Shown one piece after another: positions 47,517 to 59,742 of a stretch of 64,000 nt of DNA; positions within the stretch are counted from its first letter, which is position 1; every line of letters starts with the position of its first letter. The notes beneath the pieces were generated by a model. It was given only the letters and a program-made list of their open reading frames with translations, was not told the DNA's origin and did not search any database. Location of the stretch: the NCBI GenBank assembly GCA_006937955.1, contig SSNP01000007.1, forward strand, positions 1,895,065 through 1,959,064, given 5' to 3'. This DNA is from Pachypanchax playfairii (taxonomy: Eukaryota; Chordata; Actinopteri; Cyprinodontiformes; Aplocheilidae). The position numbers and the translations under genes were made by a program.

Positions 47517-48294
47517 TTAAAGGGACTTAAGGCAGCTTTACAAAATCTGACTCAGTGCTGCCGCGACAGGCGCTGTGGCTAACTGCAGCCACCAGCCAAG
47601 CCGGCACGGGAGCGCGCACAGACACTTTACAGACGGTTCGTCTTCACAGCACTGCACCGGGGAGGCTAACATACTTCACGTCAGGTCTCTCCACTCTGTT
47701 ATTTGATTTGATCTCATCATTTTCATACTGTATCAGGCTCTAAACACGACCTATAATGTTTTCTCACCTGGTCACAAGGAAATGAGCCATGTCAGCATCC
47801 GTTTTCACTCCCAAATGCAGCTGAAGTTCCCTCCATGAACCGAACGCATATCCAATATTTATGCGGGTGCCTGCCCGGCTTCAGTCATATTTTTTTTAGA
47901 CTCACGAGATGCCGCTGATAAAAGTCTTTTTTTTCTTCGTGGTGCCACTTTTTTAGGGGGTGAGAGTGGATGCAGGTCGTTTGCTGGCTGCAGAAACATC
48001 CATAAGTATACCTTCAGTGTTTGAATCCAAGTCCACGGCGGCCATGTACTTCCTGTTCAAGAGCTGTCGGCAACGTGCATGCAGCGTCAATTTACGTCAC
48101 ATCACTACAACTGCACGGGAAATTCGGACGTCGAACTGCAGCGCATTATGTAGCACACAGCGTGTCCAAGGCAACAGACATATATGCGGATGGCCTCATT
48201 ATTTTGGGTTTTTAATGCTTCATGACCCATTAGCATTGAATAAACTGGAAATGCATGTGTAGTTTTTCACAAATCTTGCCTTATGTCCCTTTAA
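47517..48294 (-). mobile_element. TTAA-flanked DNA element, family 1 copy 2 (778 bp)
   Basis: TTAA at 47,517-47,520 and 48,291-48,294 enclose the same termini as the 5.5-kb element (one mismatch at the right, TTATG for TTAAG), in opposite orientation. About 260 bp not present in copy 1 lies at 47,565-47,837. On the minus strand the extra part continues the motif TRINIGYAFGSWRELQLHLG with VKTDADMAHFLVTR and then a donor gtgaga below 47,768. The family therefore carries a spliced coding exon. Copy 2 has the same in-frame stop after TLTP and the same frame slip in an A-run as copy 1. It lies in a Gene C intron. Confidence 0.8.
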
Positions 48295-51200
48295 GGTGGT
48301 TGGTGCTCCATCACTAACGCGTCTTTGCAGAGTTCTAAACAACTCGTAAACGCCGTCCGACCGTAGTTCTTCAGGATACGTGTGCGTGCACGCCTGGTTG
48401 ATTGAGAGGTGTACAGTACTATACGGATGGCTAATGCTATTGGCTAATGCTGAGTGGCGCGCAGTAAAAATTAAATGTGCCTGTACGAGATAGTGGGGGG
48501 CTTTAAGGAAAGAAATGATGTTTTTCCAATTACTGTGTCAGACTATCACTTTTATGGAATTTCAAAAAATCATAAATTACTCCTGAAAAGGGGAAAACTC
48601 CAGATTTCAGCTTGAAGTTACAAACTTTAAAGACCTGTTTGTTTTTCGGCGTGCTTACGTCCAAACTCCCATCAACATCCTTTTTATCTCAATGTAAAAT
48701 TTACACCAAACACTGTAGATACATGAATATTGATGCTTTTATCCAGCAGATGTTCATTAGGTTTCATTCAGAATGAATTAAAGCTTTTGACCGTTTGTTT
48801 TAGGACTAATTTCTACTCTGCATTTTTGTCTCATAAAGAGTTTCATCACACAGTGAGAGATACAGGTGTGTGGTTACCATGGTGACCCAGATGAGCCACT
48901 GGCAGTAGTTATAACATATGGTTAGATCTAGATTTATTTATGTTCTACATGTCAAAACGTATAGAATAGAATATTGAATTCTAAGTGCCAAAAGTCAATG
49001 TATGTATATTTTGTTCTCGGGAGCTGTAGTTGTGTTAAATGTCTTCAGAAGTGTATTTAATTACACTAATTTTGATGCCGATGAGTCTATTTAGTTCCTG
49101 GGATTTGAGTTAAAATAATTGTCATGAAGAAAAGCTAATTACTGTGACATTTCGAAGTGTTCTGCAAAGAACAAGGAAACTCTTTCTGAGGGTTTAACTA
49201 AATGAAGTTAGACCCAACCTTTACATTTAATTTCAACAAGTAATCAGCATGAACTGGTACTGTGAGACTGCTGATGTCGTCACACTTTCCTGGAATTTAG
49301 TTTTCTCCGAACTCCACCAGAAGCCTACTGTTCTTTCTATCATCCTTTGTCTGCTCAGCTTAGTAAAAACAGTAATTCAAAGCCCAGCACGTTAATGAAA
49401 ACCGTCTCTCCATTTCACGAGGCTCATACATCTTCCTGTCTGTTAGGTCTTTGTGTCCTGCCCACACATCTGTCCGTGCTGCTGAGGGGCTTGTCCAGGG
49501 GGAACCCAGGAGGAGCATTGTCAAAAGACAATTGATTTTTCTCAACCCGTGCACCTTAAATCTTGTATTTCACATGCGCGTAGGAGGACGAGAACTGTTC
49601 CCACCCACTGGGATCATACGGTAAATCTAATCCAACACAGGCACAAAATTACATAATCTCTTTAAATCCATCAGGTACATTGCAAACATTCTCCGCAGGA
49701 GCTTAAGCAGCTTTAAGGAAAATTGTAAATCCAAACAAACTGCAGCAATGAATCTCAGGCCCTCACATGCAGTCTAACTGATGTTAGGTGTGTCCATCTT
49801 AACACACAGTAAATGCATCTTTAAGTTCATGTCCACCAATAGTGTGAAGTTGTAACACAGCATGACACTCCAGGCACTTGACTCGTGGCTGTCAGTGAGT
49901 CATGTCTCTTCCCACAGCACCGCGAGAACCAGCATCCAGTACTCACGCTCAATTATGATTCCTCGCCTGCTTTATGGGATGCTGTTTGGAAGGGATGCAG
50001 AGGATGTTTATGTTCAAGGGCACGTCCCTGCAGAGTGAATGACAGTGGCCCTCCCTCCCTGATGATCATCCTCTCAGCTTCACTCGTCATTTACTCTCAC
50101 CGGAGCCAGTCAGCACCTTCACTGATCGTTACTGTTCAACTTTCACGTTTTTCTTATAAACTTGCATCTAAAAACTTTTTAGTTCCAAATTATTGCACAT
50201 AGTCTGACATTCAGACAATATTCACAAAATCCCACTAATGAAGTCATATCAAATCTTAATTTTTGATTTTAATAAGTTTTTTGATCAGTGAGAGGCAACC
50301 CAAAAAATATATATATTTAAAAAAATCTTACTGTTATCAGCCTAAAAAAGGTACAAGTGAAATTTGTTCATTTCTTCTCTCATTTTCATTCAGAGCACTG
50401 CACGGTTCCCACTCGGTAATCTCTCTCTCTAACTTTGAGCTTTTTGACCGCTCAGTTGGAGACAAACTTGTTTTTAAAAAAACATACCAAAAAAAGAAGC
50501 TGTTTACTGTAAAACCAGTTTAATTTCTTAAAGAATTCTCCATATTTTTCATTTATTTTGCATTTTGGAAACATAACATGTCTTTCTTGCTTTTTGTCAA
50601 ACTAAAAAAAACAAAAAAAGGTTCAGCTGTCTGAATGAAGATTCAATGGTTTTAATAGAATCCACTCACCATTCACTCCAGGTCTATTTTTATTTTGAAC
50701 TCATTGCTGCGCTGAGATGTCAAGACAAAAATAAATATTACATCCCTTATGTGACAGAAAGACTGAAGCTGTGAGCTTTCTGCTGTGTGATGTCACTGAA
50801 AATAAGTACAAATCTGACCAAGATAAAAGATGCTAGAAGGTTTCTGAAAAGACTATAAACTTGATCAAATACCAAATAACCTGCTACAATTCTTGAAAAA
50901 CATTAAAAAAGCAATTAAAGATTTTTCTGAAAATCACTGGGTTAAAATCCGGTTTTTATTTGATGTCTAGTTTTTCCCTGAAGGCGCATCTGTATGACAT
51001 ATCCATGTTCTCCGTTTCTAAAATCTGCAGAATTTGAAGCATCATTCACATAAAATTACATTCATGCTTCACCGCTGCCTTGAGCCAGAATGGGGTCACA
51101 CACTGTGCAGACACAGGGTGATGTCAGAAACCCTCCATGTAAAGAGAAATTAAAGGAATAAATGAAAAAAAGATGAATATTAAATAAATTATATCAAGTT

Positions 51201-51550
51201 TGTGGAAATCATAGTTTATGTTCTCCATGGGAACAATTGAAAAGGTTGCAGGGGGTAAGGATTTATATCCTCGGAGGACAAAGAAAGATTTATTTCTCAC
51301 CTATTTCTGTTTAGTATTTTTAGCTATTCGCTTGAGAGCAAGAGGACGTCCTTTTAAGAAGAAACAGACAAAGTTTATTGCACTAAATTTGTTTCTGTAC
51401 AACTTTCTCTCAATATTTAAAGTCTCCATATTGGAACTTTCTTTGTTTTGACAATGATTTTCTATCAAACGTCATTGTGATTGACAGAGACAAAAAAATA
51501 ATGAGCTTATCAGTTTTCATGCTGGATGCAGAATGTTAGAGGCTGGAATT
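48295..51550. other. Gene C intron
   Basis: A GC-richer piece at 48,295-48,506 ends at another TTAA (48,503) and may be older element sequence. Acceptor-like sites before 49,360 and 49,921 precede modest open frames but lack matching donors and phases. The rest shows nothing. Confidence 0.35.
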
Positions 51551-51554
51551 TCAG

Positions 51555-51619
51555 TTCGAGTCAAACAGTTTGTGTCGCGCAGTAAAAACAAGCAGCAGCG
51601 TGTCGCTCAGGCTCAGCAG
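51555..51619 (+). CDS. Gene C exon e
   Basis: The acceptor ggctggaatttcag ends at 51,554 and the donor gtaaatgac follows cagcag at 51,620. Of 65 bases, the first two complete the codon begun in exon d and the remaining 21 codons read RVKQFVSRSKNKQQRVAQAQ plus Q. It ends in phase 0. The peptide is strongly basic and glutamine-rich, possibly a helix or coiled coil. Another frame is also open (FESNSLCRAVK) but does not fit the phase of exon d. Confidence 0.55.
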
Positions 51620-51811
51620 GTAAATGACACCTGCTGACAACCTACTGAGGGATAAACAGGAAGTAACTGAGCTGTGAACACAACCTTGGACTCAAATGGG
51701 TCATTGAGCAGAAGAATTCTAACAATATCTGTATTTTTGTTCTGCTGACACAGAGAATCTTAAAATTTATGAGATCTAAAAAAAGGTTTTCCTTTTCATA
51801 TTGTTCAGACA

Positions 51812-52112
51812 TGGGCTGCACAGTGGCACAGTTGCCTTGCAGCAAGGTCCTGGGTACAAAACCAGCCAGAACCTTTCTGCATGGAGCTTGCATGTTCTCT
51901 CTGTGCTTGTGTGGGTTTTTTCTGAGGATTCCAGTTTCCTCCCACAGACTAAAAATATGCTTGATAATTGAAAACTCTAAATTGTCCCTAGGTGTGAGTG
52001 CGTGAATGTGTGGCCCTGTGATGGACTGGCAACCTGTCCAGGTGTAACTCCGCCTCTCAGCCATTGACTGTTGGATAGACACCACCCACCCACAAGCCTG
52101 AACCAAAAGGGT
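51812..52112 (-). repeat. Well-preserved copy of the CATCCATYTTCTACYGC-type repeat, antisense
   Basis: In reverse-complement order it has gggctgcacagtggcacagt, ttgccttgcagcaaggtcct, catggagcttgcatgttctc, cagtttcctcccacagacta and gtgatggactggcaacctgt. This is the best-preserved member in the window and explains a 162-codon minus-strand frame that is not a gene. Confidence 0.7.
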
Positions 52113-52300
52113 GCAGAAATGTTTAGACATACTTTGTTTCTCATGTGATTTACTTTATACATTGTAAAGTTTGTTTACCTTGAGCTGAACACTATTATGT
52201 TCTAACAACAACATCATTTTGGACATTTTTTACTCTTGAAGGTGGAATATAAAACATGAACACTACAACAACAGAACAAAGCCTTCAGCCATCAGGATGC

Positions 52301-52388
52301 CGACCCAACCCGTTCGAGGCTGACCCGACCTGTTCGAGGCTGACCCGACCCGTTTGGGGCTGACCTGACCCGTTTGGGGTCAACCCGA
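52301..52388 (+). repeat. 20-bp minisatellite, four units and a partial
   Basis: The unit TGACCCGACCYGTTYGRGGC repeats with period 20 from 52,301 to 52,380, then decays. It is GC-rich in an AT-rich intron. Confidence 0.9.
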
Positions 52389-52389
52389 T

Positions 52390-53985
52390 CCTACTAGAAA
52401 AGGGGCAAAAGATGATCTCACTGATCTGACCTGTCATGTCATTTCATTTCACAATCTTTTCTAATAATTTACACAGAAAACTGTGAAGCTGTTTGTATCA
52501 CTGGTTTCTTTGTGTAATCAAAACTTATTGTTGCACATTTCAGCTGCACAATCAGCTCTGATCTGAGTTCAATTCTGAACAATTTAGTTAAGAATAAATC
52601 AAGTTAAACACGCCTTTAAAATCTTTCTCCTTGAGCTGGTGGTCAACCACAAAAAGAGAGCTGCTTAAATTGATATTTTATGACCAGGCCTGACTGACTT
52701 GGAGAACGCTCACGCTTGCAAATCATGAATTAAATTGCTTCCTAATCAATCATCATGCGCTGTGGTCACAGACAAACTCAATAAGAACGTTCCAGTCGAG
52801 ACCTGAGATGAATTCACTGATGAAAAATGTTTCTGTCTGTTGTAGGAAAATCCAGCAAACACCTTTTATCTGTTACAGCGTTTTAAGTGTCATCAACACA
52901 GCTGTTATCTTTCATTCTGATGGAAAACTCGACAGGTTTTGTAAATGGGATGAATGAGCATCACTTTATAAAAAGCACTTGGCAAAAATGACAAAAATAT
53001 TTGACTTGGATTTGGATTGTTTGCAGTTAGTCTGAGAAAATCTGCAGCAAAGCAGTTTCATATAAACACAAATTTCTGAAAATACAATCCTCTTAACCTT
53101 TGTGAACATTCTTTAATGGAAAGGTACCAACACTTTGTCTTCGTCTGTATTTTTCTTTATTACTCATTCTGTCAGTCCTGATGTTTCCCCCTTTAACACC
53201 TCAGCATCCCACTGACTCACATGACTCTGCAATCCACAGCACTTTGTCATCACATTAGGTCACAGCAATTTGTCGATGATGCAAATTCCAAGGTTATGTT
53301 ACCTCTCGGGATGCTTGTCAGAAGATGTTTAAATACGTGCAACTGCATGGCTCACTGTTACGGAGCAAAGCCAGGGATGCTAGTTTGTAATGATTTACTG
53401 CACACACACATTCAGAAACTTGCAGCTCAAGAAAGTGCCCGTTTTCAGCAGAGATAAATCTTATAGTTAAATCATTTGAAGGTGTATTTTAATTTGGAGA
53501 AACGGTGATTAGTTCTAATCAGACAGATGAGCTAACAGCTAACAGCTAGTCTGAGTTCTGTTTTTATAAAACGACTTGGATGTTAAACAATTCACAGCCT
53601 AAAAACCTGTTTAAATTGCCATTACTTTCATGTTTTTTAGACTGAAATATTATGAATTTTGATCAGAAGTGTTGGACAATGCAGTGAAAAAGCTACAACT
53701 AACCAGATGTATATAGCCTCAATCAATGGCCCCAGAATTTTACATTAATAACCAGGTTATTTAAAGAATTTAGCTGTATAAAAACTGATAAAATACTGCT
53801 CACATTATCTGCTATGAAGTTTTTGAGTGTAAAGTTCCTTTACATGTCAGAGATCAAATTTCTGAACTGACGCTGATCAAAGAGTTTTTTTATTTTTTTA
53901 CACAATAGGTCAGATTTTATTTATTTATAACTTTTCCACAAAAATTCACTTTCAAAAATCTGAAATATTCGTTTAGCTAACTAGG
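52390..53985. other. Gene C intron, nothing firmly recognised
   Basis: A plus-strand frame at 53,221-53,457 is open for 78 codons but has no donor and no recognisable protein. Confidence 0.35.
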
Positions 53986-53990
53986 ATTCC

Positions 53991-54648
53991 TTAAAGAGCA
54001 ACTCACCCTCAAAACAGTTTTTTTCTGCTAATAAACTGTATTAGTGGGTCTTTACTTATGCAACCTTTCAGTTTCTGGGCATTTTTCAACATCTTTATGT
54101 AAACTTGTTAAATGCTACACTTTTTGGTCTAAAAACATCTTAGTGCTGCCCTCTTAGGGTTGAAAGGTGGGTACTGCAGTTGAAATTTGTGATTGGCTGA
54201 AAGCGGTTCATGCCTACGTCAGCGGTCATGTCTACGTCTCTCTCTATCTCTCAGACAGACACACTCGCCCCCGCGCGCCCGTTGTCTCCAGCTTCTCACC
54301 AAAGAGCTGCACACAGGGATTTAGAGCAACTGGCTGAAAACTACGACAAACAGAATAACTAATATCAGTAAAAGAATAATGAAATCAGGGCAAAGACTTC
54401 AGTTTTACTGCAGTGGTTGTGATTGTGTGGATGTGATTTACTAACGTTATATTCTAATTTACTAACGTTATATTCTAATTTACTAACGTTATATTCTCAT
54501 CATGCTCGGGTTAACTGTCTACAACACGGCAGAGTCACACTGGAGCCAATCTTTACTAAAAACCGGGAAGTGCAACGTCACTCACAGCCCAGCCCTCCAA
54601 CCCCCACCCCACCCCCGGAAGATAATTTGGGGGTGAGTTGTTCTTTAA
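53991..54648. mobile_element. TTAA-flanked DNA element, family 3 (658 bp)
   Basis: TTAA at 53,991-53,994 and 54,645-54,648 flank inverted termini AGAGCAACTCACCC (left) and AGAACAACTCACCC (right, reversed). The interior is unlike families 1 and 2. It contains a three-unit 21-bp tandem repeat and a C-rich stretch near the right end. Confidence 0.75.
54437..54496 (+). repeat. Three 21-bp tandem units inside the family 3 element
   Basis: Units starting TTTACTAACGTTATATTCTA at 54,437, 54,458 and 54,479 are identical except at the end of the third. In one frame they give a repeated LLTLYSN heptapeptide, which is incidental. Confidence 0.9.
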
Positions 54649-54649
54649 A

Positions 54650-55955
54650 ATGAAACTGCCTTTTTAACAATCAACCATGTGAGCTTTGCAGTTTGGAACC
54701 ACAAATAGGGGTCACTGAACTCAGGAAGACCCAAACATGCCTGTCATGAATAAATTGCTAAATAATTAAAGAGTTTTACATATTATGCTTTGGGTTTACG
54801 AAGGAAGACAAAAGAGTTACAGTATACTGAGGCTGGAGATAAGGGAGGAGATTTTAAAAAAGATTTTGTTTGTTTTCTCACAGATTATTACCCTTCAAAT
54901 CCCACATCCCAAAAAGCAATACATGCTGTCTCTTGCTGCAGACATTTCACACTTTATTTCCTTTTCAAGACAATAATTCATCTCTAGCTGGATGTTTATA
55001 TCAGACTGGGAGCTCCTCCTCTCTGCTGATGAACCACATTAAAATGGTTCCAACTGATAAAATCTGTTCAAAACCCAATTAGAGCAATGAAATTGACACA
55101 TTTCATACCCTGTTTGTATTTGAATGCATCAAAAACCAGCAAATTTACAAACCAGCGATTCTCCAGAGGAGCACATGAGGAAGGATCACCCGATGTGCAG
55201 AGACAGATTCAAAGCAGAAACATACATCTGCTAAAAGAAGATGTTTATCTAATCCTCAGTTTCCTGGATGATGCAAAATACTATCAGGCTAATTTGACTA
55301 AAACATGAAGTGGAGCTCAGACAACAAAATAAACAAGCTGTGGTTGTTGTTGCGTATTTCAGTATCATAAATTCCGATTCAAGCACAAGCAAATAGTTTA
55401 TCAAATAATTACACAAACCAACATTTCAAAAATGCACACTCATCGATCAACCAATGTGAAAACACTGACGCATCAAACGTTTAGCAACAGCTGAAACAAG
55501 GTTAGTTGAATTTTACATTTATTGTAACATCTCGAGAGCTTTAGTATAATACAAGACAGAAAATGCTTCATCGGTTAATCAGAGACTGAATAAAAAAAAA
55601 TGGAAACAGAATTCAGTTCAACCAACAAACTGGTTGATAGTCTGAGCAGGAAAAAAATTAAGTGTGTGTGTTTTTAACATATTCCAGGTTCCATTAGCAT
55701 TATCTTTAAGCAGTAATTACAGTGAAGGTAAACTGCTTGTGTCTCACAGCATGTGTAATATACAACAGGCTACTGCAGAGTCTCGTTACAAGATTTGTGA
55801 CTGAAAATGTTATTTCTTTTACTTTTATTTGGTAAAACTTTAATTTTAAAGCACCGTGTATGTTGCTGTTGCGCACAACTGACACAGCAGTCAGAAAGTA
55901 AAAAGCTAATGTGATGTGGCTTGCAAAATAAGACTTTGTTTGATCACACGCTTCC
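54650..55955. other. Gene C intron, nothing recognised
   Basis: Short open frames only. Confidence 0.4.
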
Positions 55956-55959
55956 AAAA

Positions 55960-55960
<1 letters not shown>

Positions 55961-56029
<69 letters not shown>

Positions 56030-56315
56030 TTGTATTTCTGACCTCCTGGGGACCCGTTTCCTGACTTTTACTATCTTTCTGGGGTCCGAGGGTTCTTGTG
56101 GGGACCGAAGCCTGGTCCCCATGAGGGGGACTCCCCTTTTTAGGGTTAGGGGTTAGGTTTATAGGTATGGTGTGAATAGAGTTTTAGTTAGTCTTAGGGT
56201 TAGTTATAGATCAGTAATGGTTAAGGTTAGGAAAAGGGTTTGGGTTAGGTATAAATCTAGTTACTAAAATCAATGGAAGTCAATGGACGGTCCCCATAAG
56301 GATACCAAAACACAC

Positions 56316-56373
<58 letters not shown>

Positions 56374-56663
56374 TTGTATTTCTGACCTCCTGGGGACCCG
56401 TTTCCTGACTTTTACTATCTTTCTGGGGTCCGAGGGTTCTTGTGGGGACCGAAGCCTGGTCCCCATGAGGGGGACTCCCCTTTTTAGGGTTAGGGGTTAG
56501 GTTTATAGGTATGGTGTGAATAGAGTTTTAGTTAGTCTTAGGGTTAGTTATAGATCAGTAATGGTTAAGGTTAGGAAAAGGGTTTGGGTTAGGTATAAAT
56601 CTAGTTACTAAAATCAATGGAAGTCAATGGACGGTCCCCATAAGGATACCAAAACACACTTGT

Positions 56664-56719
<56 letters not shown>

Positions 56720-57005
56720 TTGTATTTCTGACCTCCTGGGGACCCGTTTCCTGACTTTTACTATCTTTCTGGGGTCCGAGGGTTCTTGTGGGGACCGAAG
56801 CCTGGTCCCCATGAGGGGGACTCCCCTTTTTAGGGTTAGGGGTTAGGTTTATAGGTATGGTGTGAATAGAGTTTTAGTTAGTCTTAGGGTTAGTTATAGA
56901 TCAGTAATGGTTAAGGTTAGGAAAAGGGTTTGGGTTAGGTATAAATCTAGTTACTAAAATCAATGGAAGTCAATGGACAGTCCCCATAAGGATACCAAAA
57001 CACAC

Positions 57006-57070
<65 letters not shown>
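55961..57070 (+). repeat. Tandem array of three 290-bp cores separated by TG microsatellites
   Basis: TG tracts at 55,961-56,026, 56,317-56,370, 56,661-56,716 and 57,007-57,070 separate cores at 56,027-56,316, 56,371-56,660 and 56,717-57,006. By eye the cores are identical to one another and to the 41-kb core except for one base (A at 56,979 where the others have G). The array accounts for all the HTHTHT and CVCVCV reading frames here. The core is a recurrent fish repeat with telomere-like TTAGGG variants. Confidence 0.93.
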
Positions 57071-57073
<3 letters not shown>

Positions 57074-57074
57074 C

Positions 57075-58480
57075 CTACATCATTAGAGGATACTGTCCTA
57101 GTGTTTGTGTAGTACAGAGAGAATTTTGCCAGCGTTTCCATTAGCTTTGATAATATGCCCACAGTACAGAACTGCACAACAACATTGGAGGAGAAAAATC
57201 AGACTGTGTTGAGCTGAAGAAATATTTCAAAAACTAATAAACAAGGACTGGAATGAGGAGGCGTACAACTCATTCCTGTGAGAAACTCTGTTTCTTGATG
57301 TTTTATTTCTCTAAAATACGTCTCACAGTTGATGTAAATTTGGAAACGCTAACATGATTATACAGGAAAACTGAATACAGTGTGAACATTGACTGTGTTT
57401 ATGGTAAACTGGATCCAGGGAAGTTGAGGGGAAGTGGAAGCCATAATAAAAGGAGCGCCCCCCCTTTCTGAAAAAAGATGAAAATTACATCTCAGATTAT
57501 TTTTTAACAGGTGTTTAATTCTCATGGTTCATGTTCTTACTTCTCTGCTCTATGTTCAAATGTTCATTTTCACTACATTCAGTTGTAATTTGTAATTTTA
57601 ATGTATCATAAACACCATGATTGTCAGAGTAGGCGGGACTTTCAACCCCACGTCTCAAAATACATCCGCATAATAATATTACTTCTCTTTTACACAACAG
57701 AAGTAAACAGAAACACGTCTATGTTTTATACAAAGTATTTGAGAAAGTATTGATGACAGCAGAAACTTTTTCTCTGATGCAGGGTGGTGTGAGACATGTA
57801 GAACATATAGAGTACAATTCAACTAATCAATTTCCTTAAATCCTATTTTAGAAGATACTTTGAAATGAGTATCAGAGTCAATATAAAGGATTTTTCAGTC
57901 AGGACTGAAACATTAATGTGATAGTAATAATATAGTTTATTCCTATAATAAGATTTGGGTTGTAATGAATGTGATTAAGCAATAATATAAGACCATCATG
58001 CCACCAGCCCAACAGGGAAAACGCTGCACCACCTTTTCCTCTTCTGCACTCGCCCTACTTTCAACAAAAAATCCTAAGAATCAAGTAGTTGTCCTGCATC
58101 CAGCATGGAATCAGGATTTAAAATGAAACATTCAGAAGAAATCATCACAATACATTTGAGATTTTGCTAACATGAATTGAAAAAGAGATAAATATTCATA
58201 TATTACATTTATAATCTAAAACCAGGATTTGTTCCATCAATGAGTTAAACATACACACAAACAGGATCTAACGAGTCTCTAAATGACTGCAGTGTCTGAC
58301 AGACTTCAGGAGTTTTACACACCGTTTGAATGGTGACACACCTCGGCATTTTCAGCCTCTTCTCTACAGCTGTTTTTTTTCTTCAAGCAGTCTGAAGTTG
58401 TGGAAACCTTTCAAAACCCAAGTAAGACGAAAAGAAAGCCTCAGGATCTGATCGGATTCCTGCTGCTGTGTGTGTGTGTC
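57075..58480. other. Gene C intron, nothing recognised
   Basis: No repeat or exon signal seen. Confidence 0.4.
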
Positions 58481-58485
58481 TGCAG

Positions 58486-58548
58486 TACGGATCAAGGGAC
58501 TCCATTCAGTGTTCGCTGACATTTAAACTTCTCCTCATGGCCATGAAA
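58486..58548 (+). CDS. Gene C exon f
   Basis: A TG-rich acceptor ending gtgtctgcag at 58,485 and a donor gtatgtgtg at 58,549 frame 63 bp that are open only in phase 0: YGSRDSIQCSLTFKLLLMAM plus K. Both ends match the phases of exons e and g, so it inserts 21 residues without disturbing the frame. It could be a constitutive or a cassette exon. Confidence 0.5.
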
Positions 58549-58799
58549 GTATGTGTGTAAAAACATTTCAACAATCTTCAAATAACCCAGAACACACCTG
58601 CAAGATCTGAAACCACTTGTAATTTCGTGCCCATGGAATTATTTGAGTGAGTTTCAACCTTTATGAACCTGAAATCCCACTTTATGAAGGAATCAAGATG
58701 AAATCAGGAATTTGGCTCATCCTGCATTGATGCAGTTTATTTGTTGTTGTTTGCTTAAATTTGAAGAACAGATGTACTTAATTAGAGCAAATGTTTTGG

Positions 58800-59461
58800 A
58801 TGTATTGATAATCTGATGGTGGCTTCACCGGCCCGTGTTGTTCATCTTTAACTTGTATCTGTGGATCACGTGGTAAAATGGTGAACTGTGTTGACAGTTA
58901 TATTTGGAAGGGTTCTCGATTCCAAGCAGCGAGTGTTGCCTCTGGGCCTGCAAATCACCAGCTCCCACTTTTGACCTTTGACCTTGAACACGATTCCTCC
59001 TGACTAAATCCTTTGAAGATCTCATTCTCTGTAGATGGAGGGAGTCTACATTTTTACTTATAGGGATATTTTTCTTTTGTTTGTGTCGATCCTGATGCTG
59101 AAAAACTTTTTGGATCCACGTTTTAGATGCAGTTTTTCACAGATTGGTGAACCTCTGTCCATCTTTACGTCTGAGAGGCTCCGCCTCTCTGAAACTCACC
59201 TTTTATATCCAATCATGCTGATGAGTTTTACCTAATTAAACTAATTAGTTGTCAAAATTGACTCCATTTTTTACACAGTTGCTTTTTGAGCCTTTTTGTT
59301 GCATCTGTTCCAACTTTTATTTTTTGTTGCGTTTCCGCCATCAAACTCAAATCAAGCTAAACATTTCAACGAAATGGTAAAATATCTCAGTTTCAACATC
59401 TGATGTGGTTTGCGTTCTACATTTTACATGCTGTCACAAGTTTTTTGAAATTGGGGTTGTA
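58800..59461 (-). pseudogene. Truncated Tc1-like element: left end and transposase DNA-binding region
   Basis: The element starts on the minus strand at 59,461 with TACAACCCCAATT, the terminus of a very common fish Tc1-like family. Downstream come the leader features (tttgatggcggaaacgcaac, gcatgattggatataaaagg), an ATG near 59,165 opening MDRGSPICEKL, and the helix-turn-helix remnant DLQAQRQHSL with HVIHRYKLKM. Frameshifts separate these. The catalytic half and the right terminus are missing. Confidence 0.8.
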
Positions 59462-59742
59462 TCTGTAGACCTCTGAACAAACATCTAAATCACACAACAT
59501 TGTTATAAATCAATTATGATCCACACTTGTTTGAACGGTTAAATGTAACAATCACATTTCATTAAAATATATACCACATTTAATAATGTTTTATATAAAA
59601 CACATTGTAGATAAAATGAAACCTGATGTGTGACACTGCAGCATGTTGCTGAGCATTTTATTTTTTATTTTAATGCTCTCTGTAAATATTTGCTAATCTT
59701 TCCTTTAGTTCATTCTTCTCTTGTTCTCCCCTTTTTTTCCAG

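Noticed and set aside
49360..49540. Acceptor-like site and open frame LSKNSNSKPSTLMK
   Set aside because: No donor in a phase that would join Gene C exons d and e, which already join directly.
49921..50202. Acceptor-like site and open frame HRENQHPVLTLNYD
   Set aside because: No suitable donor or matching phase; composition is ordinary.
51642..52130. 162-codon minus-strand frame, the longest in the window
   Set aside because: Coincides with a preserved interspersed repeat in antisense; no protein features.
53221..53457. 78-codon plus-strand frame
   Set aside because: No splice context or homology recognised; length is within chance.
55706..57177. Frames with HTHTHT or CVCVCV repeats
   Set aside because: Translation of TG microsatellites and the repeated core.
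59035..59235. 66-codon plus-strand frame
   Set aside because: Antisense of the Tc1-like transposase relic.
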